Part shown: piece after piece, positions 1 to 5,767 of the stretch
Layout of the letters: each line of letters starts with the position of its first letter
Numbering within the stretch: position 1 is the stretch's first letter
Source of the DNA: Nitrospirota bacterium
Lineage (GTDB): Bacteria; Nitrospirota; Nitrospiria; Nitrospirales; Nitrospiraceae
NCBI GenBank assembly: GCA_020028595.1
Contig: JAIBHQ010000058.1
Location: 1-6,207 of the forward strand
Length of the DNA stretch: 6,207 nt
Reading direction: 5' to 3'
Made by a program: the position numbers and the translations under genes
The notes under the pieces: generated by a model
What the model was told of the DNA's origin: nothing
Databases searched by the model: none
What the model saw: only the letters and a program-made list of their open reading frames with translations

Positions 1-868
1 ATTCATAGGCGAGCAGGGGTTGCTCCGCGCAGGGGTTACTGGCTTCGATGCGGCCGATGTGCGGCGTGGGGTTATGGGTATTGATGGTGTCCAGGAAGAT
101 CACGCCCGGCTCGCCGGTGCTCCAGGCAGCCTCCACGATACGATCGAAGACGGATGCGGCGGCGAGGCGTCCGGCGGGCCGGCCGGACCTGGGATTGATC
201 AGCGCGTAGTCCTGCTTCCGCTCCAGCGCGCGCATGAAGGCGTCCGTGATGCCTACGGAGATGTTGAAATTGGTCAGCTCGGCTTGATTCTGCTTGGCCG
301 CAATGAAGTCGAGAATATCCGGATGGTCCACGCGCAGGATGCCCATGTTGGCGCCTCTGCGGGCGCCGCCCTGTTTAATGACTTCGGTCGCCATGTTGAA
401 GACGCGCATAAATGAGATCGGTCCTGACGCCACGCCGCTGGTTGACGCCACGCGGTCGTTTTTTGGGCGCAGATGACTGAAGGAAAAACCAGTGCCGCCG
501 CCGGACTGGTGAATGAGCGCCTGGTGCTTGACCGAATCGAAGATGGATTCCAGCGAGTCTTCCACGGGCAGCACGAAACAGGCAGACAGTTGCTGGAGGT
601 CGCGGCCGGCGTTCATGAGCGTCGGCGAGTTCGGGAGAAATTCCAGGCGGGTCATCATGCCGTTGAAGATGTCGCTCGTGCGCGCGACGGTTCGTCGGGA
701 CCCGCCGTAGAGCCGCTCGGCCTGTGCCACGTTGCTTGCCACGCGACGGAAGAGTTGCGACGGGGTTTCCACCGGCTTGCCCTCGACGTTCTTGTCCAGG
801 TACCGCCGGCGCAGGACGGTCAGCGCGTTGGGGGAGAGGCGGAGCGTGCGTGAGGGTATGCGTGCCAT
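1..868 (-). CDS. nrdJ: Class II (adenosylcobalamin-dependent) ribonucleotide reductase, N-terminal part, cut by window edge
   Basis: Reading the minus strand from the ATG at 868 gives 289 uninterrupted codons to the left edge; the rest of the gene lies outside. The family reduces ribonucleotides to deoxyribonucleotides in the cytosol, using a cobalamin-generated cysteine thiyl radical and no oxygen. Visible landmarks: an N-terminal helical region followed by [12 protein letters not shown] (about residues 77-88), [12 protein letters not shown] with Cys97 as the expected redox cysteine, [15 protein letters not shown] (121-135), [12 protein letters not shown] (167-178) and [10 protein letters not shown] (277-286). 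In the last motif Asn278, Cys280 and Glu282 form the expected radical/catalytic triad. The second residue after Pro is Ala281, where I recall Gly being usual (NPCGEQ). The start is fixed by an in-frame TAA at 901-899 and by GGGAG five bases before the ATG. Class II rather than class I is inferred from the ASNPCxEQPLLxYE signature. The C-terminal redox cysteines cannot be checked here. Confidence 0.95.
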   Translation of the reverse strand, partial: MARIPSRTLRLSPNALTVLRRRYLDKNVEGKPVETPSQLFRRVASNVAQAERLYGGSRRTVARTSDIFNGMMTRLEFLPNSPTLMNAGRDLQQLSACFVLPVEDSLESIFDSVKHQALIHQSGGGTGFSFSHLRPKNDRVASTSGVASGPISFMRVFNMATEVIKQGGARRGANMGILRVDHPDILDFIAAKQNQAELTNFNISVGITDAFMRALERKQDYALINPRSGRPAGRLAAASVFDRIVEAAWSTGEPGVIFLDTINTHNPTPHIGRIEASNPCAEQPLLAYE

Positions 869-897
869 CGTGACTCCCGACTTCCTGCCGGCCTCAT

Positions 898-926
898 ATT
901 ATATGGTAAACTCGGAGCCACACCAA
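898..926 (-). promoter_or_regulatory. Candidate sigma70-type promoter for nrdJ
   Basis: On the minus strand a perfect TATAAT (903-898) lies 17 bp from TTGGTG (926-921), which matches the -35 consensus in its first three bases. The expected transcript start near 891 gives a leader of about 22 nt that contains the GGGAG ribosome site. The same bases read on the plus strand give TATTAT (897-902), a possible -10 for the divergent gene at 950, but I see no good -35 at normal spacing on that side. No obvious NrdR-box pair or cobalamin riboswitch fits in the 81-bp gap. Confidence 0.5.
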
Positions 927-949
927 GTGGGCGGGAGTTCCCAGCAACC

Positions 950-1363
950 ATGAAAACCTACCGCGAAGAGCTTTGGTTTCAGACCGACACACGCCGGGCC
1001 TATCTCAACATCACGCCGCAGGTGGAAGCGGCGGTGCACACGAGCGGCATTCGCGAGGGGATGGTGCTGGTCAATGCCATGCACATCACAGCCAGTGTGT
1101 ATATTAATGATGACGAGCCGGGCCTCCTGAAGGATTACGATCAGTTTCTGGAGCGGCTGGCTCCGCATGAAGCCGACTATCGGCACAATCTGACCGGTGA
1201 GGACAACGGCGATGCACACATCAAGCGGCAACTGATGGGGCGCGAAGTGGTGGTGGCGATCACGAAGGGTCAATTGGACTTCGGCCCCTGGGAGCAAATT
1301 TTCTACGGCGAGTTCGACGGCCGCCGCAAGAAGCGGGTGCTGGTGAAGGTGATCGGAGAATAG
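950..1363 (+). CDS. yjbQ: YjbQ/UPF0047 family protein (secondary thiamine-phosphate synthase type)
   Basis: This 137-residue cytosolic protein has the usual full length for the UPF0047 family, whose E. coli member YjbQ has reported weak thiamine-phosphate synthase activity; the true physiological role is unsettled. Family landmarks seen: [17 protein letters not shown] (residues 42-58) with His45; YRHN with His79; [11 protein letters not shown] (87-97) with His90; then [21 protein letters not shown] (104-124) and the closing basic strand [12 protein letters not shown]. The three histidines are the expected clustered polar or metal site. The common GTWQ core appears here as GPWE (112-115), a variant I associate with a subgroup of the family. 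The start follows GGGAG (933-937) by 12 nt, slightly long. The gene is divergent from nrdJ and lies 106 bp before the next plus-strand gene. Family assignment is firm; the thiamine role is by family name only. Confidence 0.9.
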   Translation: MKTYREELWFQTDTRRAYLNITPQVEAAVHTSGIREGMVLVNAMHITASVYINDDEPGLLKDYDQFLERLAPHEADYRHNLTGEDNGDAHIKRQLMGREVVVAITKGQLDFGPWEQIFYGEFDGRRKKRVLVKVIGE

Positions 1364-1432
1364 GCAAAAACAAAAAGTGAAACTGCGCGCTTGCTTCACG
1401 GTTCGAACTTTGGCAACATACGAATACGGCTT

Positions 1433-1447
1433 GGGGGATATGCCCCC
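1433..1447 (+). other. Short GC hairpin in the leader between yjbQ and the 337-residue gene
   Basis: Five G (1433-1437) face five C (1443-1447) across an ATATG loop, ending 11 nt before the GAGGAG ribosome site of the next gene. It is followed by TCTGCTGTTT rather than a clean T run, so it is a weak candidate terminator for yjbQ or a leader structure that could affect ribosome access. The rest of the 106-bp gap shows an A-rich stretch just after the yjbQ stop and no promoter with both boxes at normal spacing. Confidence 0.35.
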
Positions 1448-1458
1448 TCTGCTGTTTC

Positions 1459-1464
1459 GAGGAG
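1459..1464 (+). promoter_or_regulatory. Ribosome binding site GAGGAG that decides the start at 1470
   Basis: GAGGAG sits five bases before the ATG at 1470. The same reading frame stays open upstream to a GTG at 1377, but that codon has only an A-rich stretch before it, and the extra 31 residues look like translated leader. This supports the shorter 337-residue product. Confidence 0.75.
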
Positions 1465-1469
1465 TGTCC

Positions 1470-2483
1470 ATGTCGAGTTGGTACCGACCTGATCCGCTGA
1501 CCCGCGACCTGATCCATCTCATCAATGCCCGGCGGCATGACCATGGTGATGCTGATGCCGCGATTGACACCCTTCAGGCGTTGCTGGAGCAGGATCGCGA
1601 GCAGGATGTGCTCACGATCCTGGCGGCGCTGGACGAAGAAATGGCCGAATGGCTGTTCGACCTGCTGGCTGAGGCGGCCTGCTCGATCTCGATGGGCGAG
1701 GGGCCTGATGACAAGCCGCGGTATGCCATTCTTGGAGCGCTCGAGTTGCCCTTGCAGGCTGATGTGCGTACGCCCCTGCACTTGAAAATTGATCCCCTGG
1801 CAACAGCCGATCTGCTGCAGGAGCATTTACATTTGACGCCCGGCACCGTCGTGATGGTCGAACCACGACTCCTGACGGACTCGACGATCGAGCGGTTGAC
1901 GTTGCAGGAACTCCATCAACATCTGGCTGGAATGACGGAGGGTCAACGTCGCCAGTTGCTGGCCGCCCGATTGCATCCGCCCATGGAGTCGACGGCCTTT
2001 TTGCTGTTTGAGCTTCTGGGATCCCCGGAACCCGGACTGCCGGACTCGATCGAGGAGCCTAATCGGCAAGCGTTGCTCGCCGGTCTCGTCGCCCAATGTC
2101 CGGAGCTGGCGTCAGCGCCCCACATGCTGGAGGCGCCCGTGTTTTCCAGCTATGCGATGTTCGACGCGCAAAATGCCGTGCGGTTGCACCGGCTGGCCGA
2201 TGAAACGGTGGAGGTCTGGCGCGACCTCGACCCGGCCGTGCGGAGCCGGACGATCGTGCATCTCCATACGCAATGCGGCAACGGCGTGTACATGCCGGTG
2301 TGGACGGACCTCTTCGATCCGGAATTGCCGGACGATCACGGACCGGTGTGGACGTCTCCGGATGTCTGGGTGTTCACCGCCGATCTGCCGATCGAATGGC
2401 CGGGGGAGATGCTGACCAACCGGCTGCTGGCCGAGGGCTGTACCCGGTTCGAAAACCACATTGTCGAAACGCCCGACAACTAA
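1470..2483 (+). CDS. Unrecognised 337-residue cytosolic protein, coupled to the MBL-GGDEF fusion gene
   Basis: I do not recognise a family. No signal peptide or membrane segment is visible. The protein appears to have two parts. Residues 1-70 are helical and rich in Asp, Glu and Leu (ALDEEMAEWLFDLLAEAACS around 53-72). A mixed region follows with strands such as RYAILGALELPL (84-95) and TPGTVVMVEPRLL (123-135), then helices to about 215. The C-terminal part (about 220-337) is rich in Trp, Pro and His, with TIVHLHTQCGNGVYMPVW (261-278), SPDVWVFTADLPIEW (296-310) and a final LLAEGCTRFENHIVETPDN. His264, His266 and Cys269 are close together, but there is no further evidence for a metal site. The chain is acidic overall. 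Its stop lies 3 nt before the start of the MBL-REC-CNB-GGDEF gene, so the two are very probably co-transcribed and translationally coupled, suggesting related jobs. That link is inference from context only. Codon use matches its neighbours. Confidence 0.85.
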   Translation: MSSWYRPDPLTRDLIHLINARRHDHGDADAAIDTLQALLEQDREQDVLTILAALDEEMAEWLFDLLAEAACSISMGEGPDDKPRYAILGALELPLQADVRTPLHLKIDPLATADLLQEHLHLTPGTVVMVEPRLLTDSTIERLTLQELHQHLAGMTEGQRRQLLAARLHPPMESTAFLLFELLGSPEPGLPDSIEEPNRQALLAGLVAQCPELASAPHMLEAPVFSSYAMFDAQNAVRLHRLADETVEVWRDLDPAVRSRTIVHLHTQCGNGVYMPVWTDLFDPELPDDHGPVWTSPDVWVFTADLPIEWPGEMLTNRLLAEGCTRFENHIVETPDN

Positions 2484-2486
2484 CGC

Positions 2487-4772
2487 ATGGCACAGGATCC
2501 TTTAAAAGTACGGTTCTGGGGCACGCGCGGGTCGATCCCCACGCCGGGGCCGCAGACCGCGAAGTACGGCGGCAACACGTCGTGCGTCGAGGTGCGCGCC
2601 CAGGACGGCACGATCATCGTGCTGGATTGCGGAACCGGCGCGCGGTTGTTGGGACTCGATCTCTTGAAGTCGGCCTCCCGTCCCTTGCGGATCAATCTGT
2701 TCATCGGCCATACGCATTGGGATCACATCCAGGGCTTTCCATTTTTTTCGCCGGTGTTCATGCCCGATACCGAGTTGAACGTGTTTGCGCCGGCCGGCTT
2801 GCAGCGGACCGTCGAAGAAGCGTTGACCGGGCAGATGCAGTATTCCTATTTCCCGGTGACGCTTCGCGATTTACGCAGCCGCATTCACTTTACGGAGTTG
2901 GAGGAAGGATTTTTGCGGTTGGGCGACACGATGATCGAAACGCAGTACTTGAACCATACGGCACCGACGATTTCGTTCCGAATTTCGAGCGGCGGTGCGA
3001 CGGTTGCCTATGTGACGGACCATGAGCCGTTCTGGAACTCATCCGGCTCGCAGTTCAAGCATCCGGGGGATCAGCGGCACATCGCGTTTCTCAACGGAGC
3101 CGACCTCGTGATTCATGATGCGCAATACAGCCTGGAAGAATACCCCAGCAAGATTGGGTGGGGGCATAGCACGGTCGACTACGCGACGGAAGTTGCGATG
3201 GCGGCCGGCGTCAAGCAACTGGTGTTGTTTCATCATGATCCGTTGCACGATGATGACGAGATCGCGCGCATGGAAGGCGTGGCCAGGCATCTGGTGAAGG
3301 AACGTGGCGCGGTCCTGGACGTGGTCGCAGCGGCGGAGGGGCTGACCCTGGAGGTGCAGGGCACCCGCCAGGCCCAACTGCCTGACGAAGCCTCGGCCTT
3401 GCGGCGGCGTTCGATTGTCGGCGAACGCGTCCTGGTGGTCGGCGCCTCGGATGCCGAAGTGGCGATGATCGGGCAGGTCCTGGCGGAAGACGGACTTGTG
3501 TTTCTCGCGGCTCCGGATCAGCAGACGGCGCTCATTCAAGCCGGCGAAGTGCCTCCCAGTTTGATGATCGTGGACAAGCAGTTGCCGCAGGGCGACGGGG
3601 TCGGGTTGATCAGACAAATCCGGTCCAAGCTCGACCGCCCCAACCTGCCGGCGATGATGTTGACGAATGAGTCGGAGGCGCCCAGTGGGCGGATCCTGGT
3701 CGGGCCTGCCGACGATTATCTGGCGCGGCCCATTGTGTCCCCCATGCTGCGCGCGCGCGTACGGGCCTGGCTGACACGCGCGTTGACGGCCTTCGATGAG
3801 CAACGGGCCGACGCGGGAGTGCGCGGCGAGGCGTCCGATGAACCGCCCGCCAGTTTTGAGCCGGTCGGCAAGACACTGGGGGGAGCCTATGCCAGCCTGC
3901 TCGCCTCGGCGCCGCTCTTTCAATCGTTATCCCAGGATCAGGTGGCGCGGCTGGTTTCGAAGGCGGTTGAGCGGGTCTACTTGCCGGGTCAGGCGGTATT
4001 TCGGCAGGGCGAATCCGGTGCGCATGTCTACGTGATTCTTGGAGGACAGGTCCGCATTGTCGAATCGACGCCGGAAGCGCCGCTGGTGGATCGGTTTGTC
4101 GGCGAGTTGGGGCAGGGCGAGATCGTCGGCGAGATGGGCCTGCTGCTCGATCACTCGCGGACCGCCACGGTGATGGCGGTGGAGCGGACGCGGTGCCTGA
4201 TGATTCCCCAGGACGATTTTACGCAGGCGTTGGAGCAGTCTCCGCCGCTTGCGATGGGGCTTCTGCGCTTGCTGGCGGCGCGTTTGCAGAATGTCAATCG
4301 CCTCTTGTCCAGAACCGCTCCCGATCCGCTTACGGTCCTGGCCGGACGGCGGACGTTTCATGACCAGTACCGGCGCCTGGCAGCCGGAGCCCGCCGTCGG
4401 CGCAGCAGCGTGATTTTGCTGAGTCTGGATGTGCACCACCTGAAAGAAATCAACGACCATTTCGGGTATTCGATGGGCGACGAGGTGTTGCGCGCCGTGG
4501 CGGATGCGCTGGTGGAGTCCACCCGCACCACCGATCTCGTCTCCCGGTATGGGTCGGATGAGTTCGCCGTGCTCTTGGTCGACGCCGGGCACGAACAGGT
4601 GGAGGTGGTGGTCGACCGTGTCACGCACAAGCTGGCCGACTTGGTGCAGCGGCGAGCCCTGCCTCGCAAGGTGGAATGCAGCATCGGGATCGCAGTCAGT
4701 CCGGTTCCGCCGGAATCTGCCGAGGAACTGCTGCGCGAAGCCGATCTGGGCATGAACCGCCGGAAAATCTAA
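2487..4772 (+). CDS. MBL-fold hydrolase / degenerate receiver / cNMP-binding / GGDEF fusion protein
   Basis: This 761-residue soluble protein has four domains. (1) Residues 5-290 are a metallo-beta-lactamase-fold hydrolase of the PhnP/TaR3-like type: FWGTRGSIPTPGP (10-22), Asp47, HTHWDH (75-80), His157, Asp178, HDAQYS (210-215), GWGHS (224-228) and LFHHDP (247-252). The two-metal ligand set looks complete. (2) Residues 313-430 are receiver-like. Asp363 in MIVD is kept, but the acidic pair after VLVV is Gly-Ala and the usual Lys is Arg414, so phosphorylation is doubtful. A linker (about 433-468) follows. (3) Residues 470-605 are a cyclic-nucleotide-binding domain with a phosphate-binding cassette GEMGLLLDHSRTATV (548-562), including Glu549 and Arg558. 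(4) Residues 611-761 are a GGDEF domain with Asp648, Asn656 and Asp665, signature GSDEF (689-693), and an RxxD inhibitory site at Arg680-Asp683. Likely role: c-di-GMP synthesis tuned by a nucleotide ligand. The hydrolase substrate is unknown. The start has no Shine-Dalgarno and lies 3 nt after the previous stop, but FWGTRGSIPTPGP right behind it supports this ATG. Confidence 0.93.
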   Translation: MAQDPLKVRFWGTRGSIPTPGPQTAKYGGNTSCVEVRAQDGTIIVLDCGTGARLLGLDLLKSASRPLRINLFIGHTHWDHIQGFPFFSPVFMPDTELNVFAPAGLQRTVEEALTGQMQYSYFPVTLRDLRSRIHFTELEEGFLRLGDTMIETQYLNHTAPTISFRISSGGATVAYVTDHEPFWNSSGSQFKHPGDQRHIAFLNGADLVIHDAQYSLEEYPSKIGWGHSTVDYATEVAMAAGVKQLVLFHHDPLHDDDEIARMEGVARHLVKERGAVLDVVAAAEGLTLEVQGTRQAQLPDEASALRRRSIVGERVLVVGASDAEVAMIGQVLAEDGLVFLAAPDQQTALIQAGEVPPSLMIVDKQLPQGDGVGLIRQIRSKLDRPNLPAMMLTNESEAPSGRILVGPADDYLARPIVSPMLRARVRAWLTRALTAFDEQRADAGVRGEASDEPPASFEPVGKTLGGAYASLLASAPLFQSLSQDQVARLVSKAVERVYLPGQAVFRQGESGAHVYVILGGQVRIVESTPEAPLVDRFVGELGQGEIVGEMGLLLDHSRTATVMAVERTRCLMIPQDDFTQALEQSPPLAMGLLRLLAARLQNVNRLLSRTAPDPLTVLAGRRTFHDQYRRLAAGARRRRSSVILLSLDVHHLKEINDHFGYSMGDEVLRAVADALVESTRTTDLVSRYGSDEFAVLLVDAGHEQVEVVVDRVTHKLADLVQRRALPRKVECSIGIAVSPVPPESAEELLREADLGMNRRKI

Positions 4773-4847
4773 CCGCCCTGACCGGTGGTCTCCTGCCTGA
4801 AGACCCTTCCGCATGCGAACTGTTCCGTGTGTCTCCGAAACCGCCGT

Positions 4848-4876
4848 TTGTATATCCCCTCGGCGTAGGGTACACT
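4848..4876 (+). promoter_or_regulatory. Candidate sigma70-type promoter for the two small genes
   Basis: TTGTAT (4848-4853) and TACACT (4871-4876) are separated by exactly 17 bp, matching the consensus boxes at 3 and 4 of 6 positions. Transcription would begin near 4883, giving a leader of about 190 nt before the ATG at 5074. The match is moderate, and it is the best pair I found by eye in this gap. Confidence 0.35.
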
Positions 4877-4881
4877 GCACT

Positions 4882-4897
4882 ACCGTAGAGCCACGGT
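4882..4897 (+). other. Perfect 5-bp hairpin at the expected transcript start
   Basis: ACCGT (4882-4886) and ACGGT (4893-4897) are inverted repeats around an AGAGCC loop, six bases downstream of the candidate -10 box. This could be a 5'-end protective hairpin or an operator half-site pair. A chance 5-bp stem is also possible. Confidence 0.3.
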
Positions 4898-4979
4898 GAC
4901 AATCCCATCCCTCGCGCCCCCTTCTTACTAACCCCGTTCCCGCGCGATCGATTTTTCAGGCACGCTGCTCGTACGGCAC

Positions 4980-5015
4980 ATCTCTGTATGCCACGGGTCC
5001 CGTCAATGCAGAGAT
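4980..5015 (+). other. Long leader hairpin (10-bp stem) upstream of the small-gene pair
   Basis: Positions 4980-4989 (ATCTCTGTAT) pair with 5006-5015 (ATGCAGAGAT) over ten positions with a single T-G wobble. Inside, ACG (4993-4995) pairs with CGT (5001-5003) around GGTCC. No T run follows on the plus strand, so it does not read as an intrinsic terminator. It lies 58 bp before the start of the 111-residue gene, inside the likely untranslated leader, and could be an RNA control element or a repressor operator. Confidence 0.5.
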
Positions 5016-5064
5016 CAGGGCGGGCCGTCACGCAGTCCATATGGTGTGTTTCCAGGAGTGCAGC

Positions 5065-5068
5065 AGGA
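5065..5068 (+). promoter_or_regulatory. Ribosome binding site AGGA that decides the start at 5074
   Basis: AGGA lies five bases before the ATG at 5074. An in-frame ATG at 5041 would add 11 residues but has no purine-rich site at the right distance, so the shorter product is preferred. Confidence 0.6.
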
Positions 5069-5073
5069 AGAAT

Positions 5074-5409
5074 ATGGGACGACTCAACGCGGATCCGATC
5101 GTGACCTTTTCGGACGGTGAAAAGTTGCTGGTGAGCACGACCTATTTCGGTGAGGGGCATTTTGTCTGTGAGCTGTACATGGCAGGCGTGGGGCAGAAGG
5201 ACCGGATGGATTTGCGGGTCGTCTCGAGCCTGCCCGAAGCTCCGACCTGCCTCCAGGCCCAGGCCAGCGCCTATGCCCAGGCGCGACACCTCTATCCGGG
5301 CATGGCGGAAGGAATGAAGGAGCCTCCGTATCTCATCTGGCCGGGACCGTCGCTGCCATCGGTTGAACCGGCGACACGGGCGCAGAGTACTCATCGGCGT
5401 CGCGGATAG
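5074..5409 (+). CDS. Unrecognised 111-residue protein
   Basis: No family is recognised. Residues 6-52 look like a small beta-rich domain: DPIVTFSDGEKLLVSTTYFGEGHFVCELYMAGVGQK, then DRMDLRVVSS, with alternating hydrophobic and polar residues typical of strands. Residues 58-80 (TCLQAQASAYAQARHLYPGMAEG) look like one amphipathic helix. From about residue 83 the chain is rich in Pro and then Arg, and is probably disordered, ending in HRRRG. There is no signal peptide or transmembrane segment, so it is likely cytosolic. It is the first gene after a structured leader and lies 33 bp before the 81-residue basic protein gene, so a two-gene operon is likely. A longer minus-strand frame covers this locus, but it is rich in Arg, Pro and Cys and has no ribosome site, so the plus-strand gene is preferred. 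Confidence 0.7.
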   Translation: MGRLNADPIVTFSDGEKLLVSTTYFGEGHFVCELYMAGVGQKDRMDLRVVSSLPEAPTCLQAQASAYAQARHLYPGMAEGMKEPPYLIWPGPSLPSVEPATRAQSTHRRRG

Positions 5410-5442
5410 GCGCACCTCACTGAAGAGAACAAGGAGACGGAT

Positions 5443-5688
5443 ATGGCCTGGCGCATCGTCAAAAAAGGATTCAAAGCCAAGCGCATGAAACGGCAACCCC
5501 GGATCAGATGGGAACGGTTTGGGCCGGACATGATTGTGCCGGAGAAACTCCCCACACCCATTGAAGAGATCCGGCGGGAGGTATTGAAGCTGGCCAGTCG
5601 GGGGATGAAGCCGGGCACGCGGGCTTTGCCGGCAGTCCTTCATTCTGGAAAGACAGTGCGCCGCAGGCGGCGCGGAGCCACCGAGTAG
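5443..5688 (+). CDS. Unrecognised 81-residue highly basic protein
   Basis: A good ribosome site (AAGGAG, 5431-5436, six bases before the ATG) fixes the start. The protein has 24 Lys/Arg against 7 Asp/Glu. It has a basic N-terminus (KKGFKAKRMKRQPRIRWERF, residues 7-26), a short predicted helix PIEEIRREVLKLASRGM (39-55), and a tail with five consecutive arginines (73-77). It has no Cys pairs, signal peptide or membrane segment. The charge pattern suggests binding to nucleic acid or another polyanion, but no known fold or family is recognised, so this is inference from composition only. It follows the 111-residue gene by 33 bp and is likely in the same transcript. Its stop faces the convergent secreted-protein gene across 79 bp. 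Confidence 0.75.
   Translation: MAWRIVKKGFKAKRMKRQPRIRWERFGPDMIVPEKLPTPIEEIRREVLKLASRGMKPGTRALPAVLHSGKTVRRRRRGATE
5658..5673 (+). other. GC hairpin inside the polyarginine codons
   Basis: GCGCCG (5658-5663) and CGGCGC (5668-5673) form a perfect 6-bp stem with a CAGG loop, in the codons for the five-arginine run, 12 nt before the stop codon. No T run follows. It may simply result from alternating CGC/CGG arginine codons, or it may stabilise the 3' end of the transcript. Confidence 0.4.
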
Positions 5689-5767
5689 ACGGAGATTCCG
5701 CAGACCGCATTCGTGTGTGAACCACGCGTTCGATCACATCGTGTCGGATCGTGACTGTGCTGCTTTC

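Larger units (their letters stand above)
4773..5073. other. 301-bp non-coding gap with promoter and hairpins
   Basis: No open frame here has a credible ribosome site or protein-like composition. After the fusion gene's stop there is only a weak 5-bp stem (4787-4791 with 4801-4805) without a T run, so termination of that operon is not evident. The second half carries a candidate promoter, a hairpin at its expected transcript start and a longer hairpin nearer the next gene. I do not recognise any riboswitch class; in particular the conserved c-di-GMP riboswitch core is not apparent. Confidence 0.6.

Noticed and set aside
20..853. Plus-strand frames in the first 850 bases
   Set aside because: The complementary strand encodes a continuous, unmistakable class II ribonucleotide reductase through the whole stretch.
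1399..1412. GGTTCGAAC resembling a tRNA T-loop
   Set aside because: The flanking bases do not form the T-stem and no anticodon or acceptor arms can be built around it.
899..1570. A 223-codon minus-strand frame over yjbQ
   Set aside because: It lies opposite a clearly recognised gene and has no family features or ribosome site.
2273..3025. A 250-codon plus-strand frame across the junction of the 337-residue and fusion genes
   Set aside because: It is out of frame with two better-supported genes, very rich in Arg and Gly, and resembles no protein family.
4787..4805. GGTCT/AGACC stem after the fusion gene as a terminator
   Set aside because: Only five pairs with a nine-base loop and no T run follow, so it does not meet the form of an intrinsic terminator.
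4773..5073. A c-di-GMP riboswitch downstream of the GGDEF gene
   Set aside because: The context made it tempting, but the conserved core sequences of the known classes are not visible.
4696..5643. A 315-codon open frame on the minus strand across the two small genes
   Set aside because: It is rich in Arg, Pro, Cys and His without domain-like stretches, has no ribosome site, and overlaps three plus-strand genes, two of them with good ribosome sites. It is best explained as a GC-rich shadow frame.
5689..5767. Bidirectional terminator in the convergent gap
   Set aside because: Only 3-4 bp stems can be drawn and there are no T runs in the right places.
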